Under the pieces are notes generated by a model. The model ran no database searches and was not told the origin of the DNA. It saw only the letters and a program-made list of their open reading frames with translations. Shown in pieces: positions 34,343-43,002 of a DNA stretch of 64,000 nucleotides. This DNA is from Pseudomonas sp. dw_612 (GTDB lineage Bacteria > Pseudomonadota > Gammaproteobacteria > Pseudomonadales > Pseudomonadaceae), in NCBI RefSeq assembly GCF_018449725.1, contig NZ_JAAVVC010000019.1, positions 62,001 to 126,000 on the forward strand. The letters are read 5' to 3'. Positions within the stretch are counted from its first letter, which is position 1, and every line of letters begins with the position of its first letter. Made by a program: the position numbers and the translations under genes.

Positions 34343-35844
34343 CAGTCGATCACCCGTCCTTTCAGTGCGAAGAGGCCTTGCGGACGTTTCTGAATGAACA
34401 GAATGATCAGCGCGAGGATCAGGATCTTGCCGAGTACGGCACCGATTTGCGGTTCGAGAATTTTGTTGGCGATACCGAGGCCAAACGCGGCGAGCACGCT
34501 GCCGGCCAACTGGCCGACACCGCCGAGCACCACCACCAGGAACGAGTCGATGATGTAGCTTTGGCCGAGGTCCGGGCCGACGTTGCCGATCTGACTCAGG
34601 GCCACGCCACCGAGCCCGGCGATGCCCGAACCGAGGCCGAAGGCGAGCATGTCGACGCGCCCGGTGGGTACGCCGCAGCACGCGGCCATGTTGCGGTTCT
34701 GCGTGACGGCGCGCACGTTCAGACCCAGGCGAGTCTTGTTCAGCAGCAGCCAGGTCAGCACCACCACAAACAGCGCGAAGGCGATGATCACGATGCGGTT
34801 GTAGGGCAGCACGAGATTCGGCAGCACTTGAATCCCGCCCGACAACCACGCCGGGTTGGCCACTTCGACGTTCTGCGCGCCGAACAGCAAACGCACCAAC
34901 TGAATCAACATCAGGCTGATGCCCCAGGTCGCGAGCAGGGTTTCCAGCGGGCGCCCGTAGAGGTGACGAATCACCGTGCGCTCCAGCGCCATGCCGATCC
35001 CGGCGGTGACGAAAAACGCGACCGGCAATGCGATCAATGGGTAGAACTCGATGGCTTGCGGGGCGAAGCGCTGGAACATCAGCTGCACCACATAAGTCGA
35101 GTACGCGCCGAGCATCAGCATCTCGCCGTGGGCCATGTTGATCACGCCGAGCAGGCCAAACGTGATCGCCAAACCAAGGGCGGCGAGCAGCAGGATCGAG
35201 CCCAGGGACATGCCGCTGAACGCCTGGCCGAGCAACTCGCCGATCAGCAGTTTGCGTTTGACTTGAGCGAGGCTGGTTTCGGCGGCGGTGCGCACGCCGG
35301 CATCGGCTTCGACGCCGGGTTCGAGCAAACCTTCAAGACGCGTACGGGCCAACGGGTCGCCGGTTTCACCGAGCAAACGCACGGCGGCGAGGCGCACGGC
35401 GGGATCGGTGTCGACCAGTTGCAGGTTCGCCAACGCGAGGCTCAGTGCGGCGTGAACGCTTTCATCTTTTTCGCCAGCCAGTTGCTGGTCGAGGAATTTC
35501 AGCTGCGCCGGTTTGGCGCTTTTCTGCAATTGCTGCGCGGCAGCGAGACGGGTTTTCGGGTCGGCGGCGAGCAGTTGATGGCTGGCCAGGGCGGTGTCGA
35601 TCAGACCCCGCAGGCGGTTATTCAGGCGCAGGGTTTTGGGTTGGCCGTCGACGGTCAACTCGCCTTGTTGCAGGGCGTTGATCAGTTCGACACGGGCGGG
35701 GTCGGGCTGCGCGGCCCAGGTTTCCAGGAGTTTGGCTTGCTGCATGGGATTGGCGGCGACGAAGTCTTCGGCGTCGCTGGCGTGGGTGGCCATCGGCAGT
35801 AGCAGCGCGAGGGCGAGGATGAAACGGTAGAGGGCAGTGGGCAT
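34342..35844 (-). CDS. urtB: Urea ABC transporter permease UrtB with N-terminal repeat extension
   Basis: 500 residues. The C-terminal 300 are the LivH-like permease (GLLGVINMAHGEMLMLGAYSTY, GLNVRAVTQNRNMAACCG, FIQKRPQGLFALKGR). The N-terminal 200 begin with a signal-like helix (MPTALYRFILALALLLPMATHA) and continue as HEAT-like helical units with DPAVRLAAVRLLGETGD. That extension is common in proteobacterial UrtB and should be periplasmic, where it could dock UrtA. It precedes urtC in the block. Confidence 0.94.
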   Translation of the reverse strand: MPTALYRFILALALLLPMATHASDAEDFVAANPMQQAKLLETWAAQPDPARVELINALQQGELTVDGQPKTLRLNNRLRGLIDTALASHQLLAADPKTRLAAAQQLQKSAKPAQLKFLDQQLAGEKDESVHAALSLALANLQLVDTDPAVRLAAVRLLGETGDPLARTRLEGLLEPGVEADAGVRTAAETSLAQVKRKLLIGELLGQAFSGMSLGSILLLAALGLAITFGLLGVINMAHGEMLMLGAYSTYVVQLMFQRFAPQAIEFYPLIALPVAFFVTAGIGMALERTVIRHLYGRPLETLLATWGISLMLIQLVRLLFGAQNVEVANPAWLSGGIQVLPNLVLPYNRIVIIAFALFVVVLTWLLLNKTRLGLNVRAVTQNRNMAACCGVPTGRVDMLAFGLGSGIAGLGGVALSQIGNVGPDLGQSYIIDSFLVVVLGGVGQLAGSVLAAFGLGIANKILEPQIGAVLGKILILALIILFIQKRPQGLFALKGRVID

Positions 35845-35897
35845 TAGTGGTGTCCTGTTCAGCGGCGGCCGATGAGACTGTGTTCGGCTTTGAATCG

Positions 35898-36175
35898 ACC
35901 CCTCACCCTAACCCTCTCCCCAAAGGGGCGAGGGGACTGACCGAGGTGATTGGCAGATAGGCTGCGACCTGCAAAATCGAGCCGAACTCAGGCTTTGAAA
36001 AGCATGAAGATCGGCTCCCTTTCCCCCTCTCCCCAAAGGGGCGAGGGGACTGACCGAGGTGTTTGGCAGATAGGCTGCGACCTGCAAAATCGAGCCGAAC
36101 TCAGGCGTTGAAAAGCATGAAGATCGGCTCCCTTTCCCCTCTCCCCTTTGGGGAGAGGGCTGGGGTGAGGGGTGG
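35898..36175. repeat. CCCTCACCCTAACCCTCTCC-type element with internal duplication
   Basis: The outer ends are inverted (CCCCTCACCCTAACCCTCTCC left, GAGAGGGCTGGGGTGAGGGG right). Inside, a segment of about 95-100 bases (from CAAAGGGGCGAGGGGACTGA through CAGATAGGCTGCGACCTGC to GAAGATCGGCTCCCTTTCCC) occurs twice in tandem with few differences. A single-unit copy of the element in the other orientation lies at 40638-40804. It fills nearly all of the 363-bp space between urtA and urtB. Confidence 0.85.
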
Positions 36176-36207
36176 ATTTCAAGTCTTCCCCAAAACCCGG
36201 ATCCGCC

Positions 36208-37473
36208 TCAGTTGCTCTTCACCGCATAATCCGGCTTCTTGTCGTTGCCATCGATAAACGGGCTCCACGGCTGGGCGCGGATCGGGCCTTCGGTCTGCCA
36301 CACCACGTTGAACTGACCGTCGGCCTGGATCTCGCCGATCATCACTGGCTTGTGCAGGTGGTGGTTGGTCTTGTCCATGGTCAGGGTGTAACCCGATGGC
36401 GCGGCAAAGGTCTGGCCGGCCAGGGCTTCGCGGACTTTGTCGACGTCGGTGGACTTGGCTTTCTCCGCCGCTTGCGCCCACATGTGAATGCCGACGTAGG
36501 TGGCTTCCATCGGGTCGTTGGTCACCGCTTTGTCGGCGCCCGGCAGGTTGTGTTTCTTGGCGTAGGCTTTCCAGTCTGCGACGAATTTCTTGTTAGCCGG
36601 GTTCTCCACCGATTCGAAGTAGTTCCACGCCGCGAGGTTGCCCACCAGCGGTTTGGTGTCGATGCCGCGCAGTTCTTCTTCGCCGACCGAGAACGCCACA
36701 ACCGGAACGTCAGTAGCTTTCAGGCCCTGGTTGGCCAGTTCTTTATAGAACGGCACGTTGGAGTCGCCGTTGACCGTGGAGATGACCGCCGTCTTGCCGC
36801 CCGCCGAGAATTTTTTGATGTTGGCGACGATGGTTTGATAGTCGCTGTGGCCGAACGGGGTGTAGACCTCTTCGATGTCCTTGTCTGCCACACCTTTGGA
36901 GTGCAGGAACGAGCGCAGGATTTTGTTGGTGGTGCGCGGGTAGACGTAGTCGGTGCCGAGCAGGAAGTAACGCTTGGCGCTGCCGCCTTCTTCGCTCATC
37001 AGGTATTCCACCGCCGGGATCGCCTGCTGGTTCGGCGCGGCGCCGGTGTAGAACACGTTTGGCGACATTTCTTCGCCTTCGTACTGCACCGGGTAGAACA
37101 GCAAGCCGTTGAGTTCTTCGAACACCGGCAACACCGATTTACGCGATACGGAAGTCCAGCAGCCGAACACCACGGCGACCTTGTCCTGGGTCAGCAACTG
37201 CCGGCCCTTTTCGGCGAACAGCGGCCAGTTCGAGGCCGGGTCGACGACTACCGGTTCCAGCATCTTGCCGTTCACGCCGCCCTTGGCGTTGATTTCGTCG
37301 ATGGTCATCAACGCCATGTCTTTGAGGGATGTTTCGGAGATCGCCATGGTACCGGACAGGGAGTGCAGGATACCGACCTTGATGGTCTCTGCGGCCTGGA
37401 CCGTCCAGGTCATGCCCATCGCGGCAATGGATGCCGAGAGTGTGAAAGCCTTGATCAAGCTGCGACGCTTCAT
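36208..37473 (-). CDS. urtA: Urea ABC transporter substrate-binding protein UrtA
   Basis: Periplasmic urea-binding protein, 421 residues, signal peptide MKRRSLIKAFTLSASIAAMGMTWTVQA with a Tat-like RRSLIK. Diagnostic stretches are GILHSLSGTMAISETSLKD, VAVVFGCWTSVSRKSVLPVFE, LLFYPVQYEGEE and GEEELRGIDTKPLVGNLAAWNYF. It is the first gene of urtABCDE-ureDA..BC and is preceded by a sigma-54 promoter and an NtrC-like site, which points to nitrogen control. Confidence 0.97.
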   Translation of the reverse strand: MKRRSLIKAFTLSASIAAMGMTWTVQAAETIKVGILHSLSGTMAISETSLKDMALMTIDEINAKGGVNGKMLEPVVVDPASNWPLFAEKGRQLLTQDKVAVVFGCWTSVSRKSVLPVFEELNGLLFYPVQYEGEEMSPNVFYTGAAPNQQAIPAVEYLMSEEGGSAKRYFLLGTDYVYPRTTNKILRSFLHSKGVADKDIEEVYTPFGHSDYQTIVANIKKFSAGGKTAVISTVNGDSNVPFYKELANQGLKATDVPVVAFSVGEEELRGIDTKPLVGNLAAWNYFESVENPANKKFVADWKAYAKKHNLPGADKAVTNDPMEATYVGIHMWAQAAEKAKSTDVDKVREALAGQTFAAPSGYTLTMDKTNHHLHKPVMIGEIQADGQFNVVWQTEGPIRAQPWSPFIDGNDKKPDYAVKSN

Positions 37474-37538
37474 TGTGCTAACTCCGTGAACATTAGTATT
37501 TTTTTTGATTGGCAGAGGCGGACTACTGAAAGCTGTTT

Positions 37539-37554
37539 TGCAAGGGCTGTGCCT
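37539..37554 (-). promoter_or_regulatory. Sigma-54 promoter of urtA
   Basis: On the minus strand the bases read aGGCACagcccTTGCa. The invariant GG and GC are exactly ten bases apart, as needed for -24/-12 elements, and the flanking CAC and TTGC fit the consensus TGGCAC-N5-TTGCA well. It lies 66 bp upstream of the urtA ATG, which is a sensible leader length. Confidence 0.8.
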
Positions 37555-37650
37555 GGTCGGGTTTTGGCAAGAAAATGTCGTGTTAGAGCGGTTGCGCGGG
37601 GACGGCGGCGCACCAGGAAGGGACGCCGAGGATGCACTGGTGCGTCGGGT

Positions 37651-37667
37651 TGCGCCAGATTGGGGCG
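37651..37667 (-). promoter_or_regulatory. NtrC-like enhancer site upstream of urtA
   Basis: TGCGCCAGATTGGGGCG resembles the NtrC consensus TGCACCA-N3-TGGTGCA with three mismatches in the palindrome. It is about 100-125 bp upstream of the sigma-54 promoter, the normal enhancer distance. A second half-palindromic TGCACTGGTGCG at 37633-37644 could be a weak companion site. Confidence 0.5.
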
Positions 37668-37707
37668 AAGACTGATGCAGGAACTGTGTTGGTGCTGTGT
37701 ATGAACT

Positions 37708-37825
37708 TGTAGGAGTTGTGTAGGAGCTGTGTAGGAGCTGTCGAGTGAAACGAGGCTGCGATCTTTTGACTTTGATTTTTTAAGATCAAAAGATCGCAGC
37801 CTCGTTTCACTCGGCAGCTCCTACA
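37708..37825. repeat. Inverted repeat, GTCGAGTGAAACGAGG type, with stuttered tip
   Basis: The arms GAGCTGTCGAGTGAAACGAG and CTCGTTTCACTCGGCAGCTC pair nearly perfectly. On the left side the GTAGGAGTTGT/GTAGGAGCTGT tip is repeated three times in tandem. It lies upstream of the urtA promoter region and downstream of the ABC permease stop, filling much of the 374-bp gap. Confidence 0.88.
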
Positions 37826-37847
37826 GGGGAATGAGGGGCTCTGAAGA

Positions 37848-38858
37848 TCAGCGTCGGCGCATGAGGCCGATGAAGAACAGGCCGCCGATGGCGGCGGTGG
37901 CGACGCCGATGGGTAGATCTTCGGGGGCGATGAGGGTGCGGGCGGCGACGTCGACCCAGACCAGAAACACGCTGCCGAGCAAGACGCAAACGGGCAACAA
38001 TCGGCGATGCTCCGCCCCGACCAACCGCCGCGCAATGTGCGGCACCATCAACCCGACAAACCCGATGGACCCGCTGATCGAAACGAGCACCCCGGTCATC
38101 AGCGACGCAATCAAAAACACCCGCAACCGCACGGTCCGGGCATTCAGGCCGAGCGTCACGGCAGTCTGCTCGCCTGCCATCAAGGCATTAAGCGGCCGAG
38201 CCATTCCCAGCAATAAAACCAGGCCAAGCAATACACTCGCGGCAGGCACGGCGAGCAATTCCCAACGCGCCAACCCGAGCCCGCCGAGCATCCAGAACAT
38301 CACCGCCGAACTGGCGCGATGATCCCCCATAAACAGCAGCAAATTGGCAATCGCCATCATCACGAACGACACCGCCACGCCACACAACAACAGCCGATCA
38401 CTGTCCAGCCGCCCGTTGCGATTGGCGATCATCAACACGATCAACATGCTCGCCAGCGCGCCGATAAACGCGGCAATCGGCAAGGTCAGTAGCCCGACAA
38501 TCTCACCGACATGCAGCACCACAATCACCGCGCCCAAGGTGGCGCCAGAGGTCACACCGAGCAAATGCGGATCGGCCAGGGGATTGCGCGTCACCGCTTG
38601 CAACACCGCGCCGATCAACGCCAATCCGGCACCCACCAACGCCCCGAGCAACATGCGCGGCACGCGAATCAGCCACACGATATGTTCCTGCCCGGCAGCC
38701 CAGTCCGGCACGCCGATACCGAGCAGCTTGTGCAGTAAAATCCGCCACACCACGTCCACCGGCACTCGCGCCGGGCCGAAGCCCAGGGACACCACGCACG
38801 ACACCAGCAACAGCGCGCCGAGGGCGATCAGCAGCAAGGCATAGCGACGATCGATCAT
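37848..38858 (-). CDS. FecCD-type metal-chelate ABC transporter permease
   Basis: 336 residues, ten hydrophobic helices, FecCD/BtuC family. Family marks are VRLPR-like IRVPRMLLGALVGAGLALIGAVLQAVTRNPLADPHLLGV and the ISGSIGFVGLMVPHIARRLVG loop that contacts the ATPase. It overlaps the binding-protein gene by four bases. The whole set (ATPase, binding protein, permease, with a TonB receptor upstream) matches PAO1 PA2911-PA2914 as I recall them, which were linked to zinc limitation; iron or corrinoid chelates remain alternatives. Confidence 0.88.
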   Translation of the reverse strand: MIDRRYALLLIALGALLLVSCVVSLGFGPARVPVDVVWRILLHKLLGIGVPDWAAGQEHIVWLIRVPRMLLGALVGAGLALIGAVLQAVTRNPLADPHLLGVTSGATLGAVIVVLHVGEIVGLLTLPIAAFIGALASMLIVLMIANRNGRLDSDRLLLCGVAVSFVMMAIANLLLFMGDHRASSAVMFWMLGGLGLARWELLAVPAASVLLGLVLLLGMARPLNALMAGEQTAVTLGLNARTVRLRVFLIASLMTGVLVSISGSIGFVGLMVPHIARRLVGAEHRRLLPVCVLLGSVFLVWVDVAARTLIAPEDLPIGVATAAIGGLFFIGLMRRR

Positions 38859-39802
38859 TCGCCGTGGAACCCTTTGGCCAGGGTTTCAACCGCCAGCACG
38901 TTGTCGATCCCCGGCGTGGCCTGCACGTAGGGGATGACGATGAAGCGCTGGTTCTTGATCGCGTCCACCGATTGCAGGGCTTTGTTGTTGAGCAGGAATT
39001 GCTCTTTCTGCTCGGCGGTAACTTCGCCATAGTCGACGATCACGATCACTTGCGGATTGCGCTCGACCACGTTCTCCCAATTGACCCGCGTCCAACTGGC
39101 CTCGACGTCATCCAGAATATTGCGCCCTCCAGCGGCATCGATCAGCGCTTGCGGCATGCCGAGACGGCCGGACGTCATGGCCCGGTCTTCGCCGCTGTCG
39201 TAGAGGAACACCCGGGGTTTGTCGGCGGGCAGACTCTTGCGCACCTCCTCAACTTGCGCCTGCATATCCGCGATCAAGGTATTGGCGCGGTCCTGCACGT
39301 CGAAGATTTTGCCGAGGTTGCGCAGGTCGTTGTAGGTGTCGTCCAGGCTGGCCGCCGGGCGCTTCATCACGAACGCGCAGGACTCGGTCAGCTCATAGAC
39401 ATTGATGCCCAGCGGTTGCAGGGTTTGCGGCGTCAGGTCACCGCCGACGCGCATGCCGTAATCCCAACCGGCGAAGAAGAAATCGACGTTGGCGTTGAGC
39501 AGGGTTTCCACCGACGGGTACTTCGCCGCCAGTTCCGGCAGACCGTCGAGAATGGTCTGCATGTCGGGTGTAACCGACTTCCAGCCGCTGACGCCGCTAT
39601 AGCCGACCATGCTCGACTTGAGGCCGAGGGCGAGCATCATCTGGGTCATGTTGATGTCGTGGCTGACCGCGTGTTTCGGCGCTTGTTTGAACGTCACGTC
39701 GCGGTTGCAGCTCTGGACGGTCAGCGGGTATTTCGTGGCCTCGGCAGAGGCTTGGGCAGCGCCCAGCAACAGGGCGACGCACAGCAGGGAACGCACAGTC
39801 AT
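38855..39802 (-). CDS. Metal-chelate ABC transporter substrate-binding protein
   Basis: 315 residues with signal peptide MTVRSLLCVALLLGAAQASA and a type III (BtuF/FhuD-like) binding fold: an N-lobe with YPLTVQSCNRDVTFKQAP and MMLALGL, a long linking helix, and a C-lobe with PRVFLYDSGEDRAMTSGRLGMPQALIDAAGGRNI. It delivers a metal complex to the adjacent permease. It overlaps both the ATPase (upstream) and the permease (downstream) genes by four bases. The ligand is not determinable from sequence alone. Confidence 0.87.
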   Translation of the reverse strand: MTVRSLLCVALLLGAAQASAEATKYPLTVQSCNRDVTFKQAPKHAVSHDINMTQMMLALGLKSSMVGYSGVSGWKSVTPDMQTILDGLPELAAKYPSVETLLNANVDFFFAGWDYGMRVGGDLTPQTLQPLGINVYELTESCAFVMKRPAASLDDTYNDLRNLGKIFDVQDRANTLIADMQAQVEEVRKSLPADKPRVFLYDSGEDRAMTSGRLGMPQALIDAAGGRNILDDVEASWTRVNWENVVERNPQVIVIVDYGEVTAEQKEQFLLNNKALQSVDAIKNQRFIVIPYVQATPGIDNVLAVETLAKGFHGE

Positions 39803-40587
39803 GGTTGGGTTATCCAGGTGATTCGGGGGTAGCCGTGGAGGGGGTGTTCATCGATCAGCGCTTCGACGCCGAATACATCGCGCAGCAGCAGGGCGGTCAG
39901 GACTTCTTTCGGCGTGCCGCTGGCGACGATGCGGCCGTGGTTGATCACGTACAAACGATCGCAGAAAGCGGCGGCCAGGTTGAGGTCGTGGATGCTCGCC
40001 AGCGTGCCGATGTTCAGGCGTTTGACCAATTGCAAAAGCTCAAGCTGATAGCGCGGGTCGAGGTGGTTGGTTGGCTCGTCGAGGATCAGTAGTTGCGGTT
40101 GCTGTGCCAGGGCGCGGGCGAGGATCACTCGCTGCTTTTCACCACCGGAGAGGGTGGCGAAGGCATGGTCTTCGAAGCCTTTTAAGCCAACGGATTCCAG
40201 TGCTTGATTGGCAAGGTTTCGGTCCTCCAGCGTGTCGCCGTCGAACAACCCTTTGTGCGGCGTGCGGCCCATGGCGACCACTTCTTCGACGGTGAGGCCG
40301 AAGGCGTCGGGGAACTCCTGCAAGACCACGGCGATGCGTTGCGCGCACCAGCGGGAGGATTGCTTCCAGACATTGTGGTGGTCGAGCGTGACCTCGCCGC
40401 TCTCGGGTTTGCTGAAGCGATAGGCGCAACGCAACAGGCTGGTCTTGCCGCTGCCGTTGGGGCCGATCAACCCGACAAACTCACCGGCGGCCACGTGCAA
40501 CGAGGCATCACGCAGTTGGAACTGGTGATGACAATGGCCGTGGCCCAGGGGTGTCCAGGCGAGGTTGGTGAGGTTGAGCGAGGTCAT
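39799..40587 (-). CDS. Metal-chelate ABC transporter ATP-binding protein
   Basis: 262 residues, FecE/BtuD family. Walker A GPNGSGKT, signature LSGGEKQRVILARAL, Walker B LLILDEPTNHLDP, switch histidine LASIHDLNLA. A short His-rich stretch GHGHCHH lies near the N-terminus (residues about 15-21), unusual for the family and consistent with a transition-metal context. ATG 40587 was chosen because similarity begins there; the frame is open 20 codons upstream. It is the first gene of the three. Confidence 0.9.
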   Translation of the reverse strand: MTSLNLTNLAWTPLGHGHCHHQFQLRDASLHVAAGEFVGLIGPNGSGKTSLLRCAYRFSKPESGEVTLDHHNVWKQSSRWCAQRIAVVLQEFPDAFGLTVEEVVAMGRTPHKGLFDGDTLEDRNLANQALESVGLKGFEDHAFATLSGGEKQRVILARALAQQPQLLILDEPTNHLDPRYQLELLQLVKRLNIGTLASIHDLNLAAAFCDRLYVINHGRIVASGTPKEVLTALLLRDVFGVEALIDEHPLHGYPRITWITQP

Positions 40588-40637
40588 GCGGGTTCCGTTG
40601 GGTGGTGATCGTGATTGCGGTGTTTGTCTGGTAGATC

Positions 40638-40804
40638 GACCCCTCACCCCAGCCCTCTCCCCAAAGGGGAGAGGGGGAAAGGGAGCCGATCTTCATGCTG
40701 TTCAAAGCCTGAGTTCGACTCGATATCTCAGGTCGCAGAATGTCGAAAGAACGCGTCGGTCAGTCCCCTCGCCCCTTTGGGGAGAGGGTTAGGGTGAGGG
40801 GTGG
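40638..40804. repeat. CCCTCACCCCAGCCCTCTCC-type element, single unit
   Basis: It has the same inverted ends and the same internal blocks (GGAAAGGGAGCCGATCTTCA, CGGTCAGTCCCCTCGCCCCT) as the element at 35898-36175 but in the reverse order, that is in inverted orientation. Only one internal unit is present. It sits between the TonB receptor and the ABC transporter genes. Confidence 0.85.
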
Positions 40805-40812
40805 TTCTCAAG

Positions 40813-42933
40813 TCAAAACTCATAATCCGCTGTGACAAAAAACGACCGCGGCTCACCCAAAATCCACTGCTGCCCCTCATTGTATTGGCTTTGCGCATAC
40901 TGCCGGTCAAACAGATTGTTCACCTGCAACCCCAGCGTCGTATTGCGCAGCGCTTTCCAGGACAACGTGGCATCGATCACGGTGTAGCTCGGCAACTCAT
41001 TCCGGTTCGCCATGTCGGCAAAACGCGCATCGACATAACGCACGCCAGCGCCGGCCTTCAGGTCATCGTTGATCGCTTTGCTCAGCCACAAATTCGCCGT
41101 GCGGCGCGGTACATCGGTCGGGCGGTTGCCGTTGTATGACACAGTCTCACCGTTCACCACCGCCGAGAAATCGTCGTACCTGGCTTTGACGATGGCCGCG
41201 TTGGCTTGCAGTTGCCAGGCATGGGGCAGTTGTAGATCAAGGCTGGCTTCGAGGCCATTCGACGATTGCTGGCCAACTTGCTGTTTGAGCGTCGGGTTGC
41301 CCGGATCATCGGTCAGCAGTTTCTTTTTGACGATGCGATACGCCGCCAGGGTGAACTCGCCGCGCTGGTCCCAGAACAGTTGCTTCACACCGATTTCGGT
41401 CTGTCTGGCGGTGGACAAGTCATATTGCTGCTGGCTCGGGCTCAGAGAAATCAAGCCGCCGACGCCATCGGTGCTCGTGGCGTACTGGCCATAGAACGAC
41501 GTGTCCGGCGTCAGCGCAAACACCAACCCGGCCTTCCAGTTGTTGCCGGTCAGGGTCTTGTCGCTTTGGCTGTCATCGATCAGGTTGGTGCGATCGACAT
41601 GCACGTAGTCGCGGCGCACGCCGGTGATCACCGACCAGCGCTCGCTCAGTTGCGTGCGGTTTTCCGCAAACATCGACATCTGTTTGGTCGTGGACTGGAA
41701 CTGACTGCGATACGGATCGGCACTTTCAAAGCGACCCGGTTGCGGGTGATACACATCCACCGGTTGTCCGTTCGGCAGCACGTCGTTGAATGGTGAATTG
41801 CTGTCGAGCTGGAAGCGGATGCGGTTGTAATCAACGCCCGTTACTGTCTGGCTGTCGAGGCCGAACAGGGTGTGTTTGAAGGTGAAGGTCTGGCGATCAC
41901 CAATCTGTTCCTGGGTGTGGCCGATGCCGAAATAACCACTGCGGCTCAGTTGTTGGGTGTCGCGGTCGAAGTTGTAGTTCTCGGCGTTCTGCCAGCGGCG
42001 CTGGGCCTTGAGGTAATACAGCTCGTTGCTCGAACTGACGTTATCGGAGATATGCCATTCGCTGGTCAGCCGCGTCCATTGATCGTTGTAGTGCTGTTTG
42101 TCGTTGCTGACGTTGTAATTCTTGTCCCGCAGGCTTTCCTTGAAGCGGCCGTTGATCAGCGGCGTGCCGAAGTAGTTCATCGGGTTCTGGTCGCCGTAAT
42201 CGTGGGCGAGGGTGAACGCCAAATCATCAGTCGCCTGCCAGCGCAACGCCGCGCTGATGAAGTCGCTGGCGGAATCGCCGCGATCAACCCAGCCATTGCT
42301 GCGCAGGCGATTGAGGTTCAAGCGATAGCTCAGGGTATCGGTCAGCGAGCCGCCGCTGTCGAAGGCTTGCTGCTGGGCATCGTAGGAACCGTAGCCAATG
42401 CGCAGGTGGTTTTCGATCTCGCCGTCGAAGGGCTTTTTCGGGATCACGTTGACCACCGCCCCGGTCGCGCCTTCGCCATACAACACCGAGGCTGGGCCGC
42501 GCAGGACATCGACGCGCTCCACCGACCAGGTGTCGACCGGGAACGTCACCGTGCCCATGCCGCTGTACAGGCGATTGCCGTCATACAACTGCATCACCGA
42601 ACCCTGCCCGGTAAAACCTCGCGCCGACAACGACGTACCACCATCCCCCGGCGTGCCGGTGCGGCTGATGCCGGTGCTGCGCGACACCGCGTCCTGCACA
42701 CTGCGATCACCGCGAGCACGGATCTGCTCACCGGTCAGGCTTTCGACACTGGCCGGGGTTTCCATCGCCGTGAGGTTCAGGCGCGAACCGGCGGTGGTCG
42801 GCGTGTTCAGGCTGACGCTTTGATCGTCCACGGCGGTGGCGGTGATGGTGCCGGTGGGCAACGTCAGCGCTTGCGCCTGGGCGTTGTTATTCAAAGCGAG
42901 CAGGCAAAGGCTGGACAAGAGGTACTTGTTCAT
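40813..42933 (-). CDS. TonB-dependent outer membrane receptor (siderophore/metal chelate)
   Basis: 706 residues with signal peptide MNKYLLSSLCLLALNNNAQA. A plug domain (about 55-165) has ETPASVESLTGEQIRARGD, VERVDVLRGPASVLYGEGATGAVVNVIPKKP; the rest is a 22-strand barrel ending in the aromatic VTADYEF. No N-terminal signalling (STN) domain is present, so it is not a FecA/FpvA-type regulator. With the three downstream ABC genes it forms a complete import route. A Zur-like box and a hairpin lie upstream, so zinc chelate uptake is the favoured guess over ferric siderophore. Confidence 0.88.
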   Translation of the reverse strand: MNKYLLSSLCLLALNNNAQAQALTLPTGTITATAVDDQSVSLNTPTTAGSRLNLTAMETPASVESLTGEQIRARGDRSVQDAVSRSTGISRTGTPGDGGTSLSARGFTGQGSVMQLYDGNRLYSGMGTVTFPVDTWSVERVDVLRGPASVLYGEGATGAVVNVIPKKPFDGEIENHLRIGYGSYDAQQQAFDSGGSLTDTLSYRLNLNRLRSNGWVDRGDSASDFISAALRWQATDDLAFTLAHDYGDQNPMNYFGTPLINGRFKESLRDKNYNVSNDKQHYNDQWTRLTSEWHISDNVSSSNELYYLKAQRRWQNAENYNFDRDTQQLSRSGYFGIGHTQEQIGDRQTFTFKHTLFGLDSQTVTGVDYNRIRFQLDSNSPFNDVLPNGQPVDVYHPQPGRFESADPYRSQFQSTTKQMSMFAENRTQLSERWSVITGVRRDYVHVDRTNLIDDSQSDKTLTGNNWKAGLVFALTPDTSFYGQYATSTDGVGGLISLSPSQQQYDLSTARQTEIGVKQLFWDQRGEFTLAAYRIVKKKLLTDDPGNPTLKQQVGQQSSNGLEASLDLQLPHAWQLQANAAIVKARYDDFSAVVNGETVSYNGNRPTDVPRRTANLWLSKAINDDLKAGAGVRYVDARFADMANRNELPSYTVIDATLSWKALRNTTLGLQVNNLFDRQYAQSQYNEGQQWILGEPRSFFVTADYEF

Positions 42934-42963
42934 CGGGGCGGTGAATCACTTCTGCAAAGAAAA

Positions 42964-42985
42964 CCCGCAACATTCCGGTTGCGGG
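42964..42985 (-). other. Terminator-like hairpin in the receptor leader
   Basis: CCCGCAAC and GTTGCGGG form a perfect eight-base stem with a six-base loop; on the minus strand it is followed by TTTTCTTT. It lies only about 30 bp before the receptor ATG and downstream of the Zur-like box. It could end transcripts from the upstream copper genes or attenuate the receptor message. Confidence 0.6.
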
Positions 42986-43002
42986 CAGGGCGGCTCATTT
43001 GC

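Noticed and set aside
34378..35802. Open frame of about 470 codons opposite urtB.
   Set aside because: Antisense shadow of a GC-rich gene, extremely rich in Gln, His and Glu, no recognisable domain.
37604..37644. GCACCA and TGGTGC inverted half-sites 22 bases apart as an NtrC site.
   Set aside because: The spacing is wrong for an NtrC dimer; the site at 37651-37667 is a better match.
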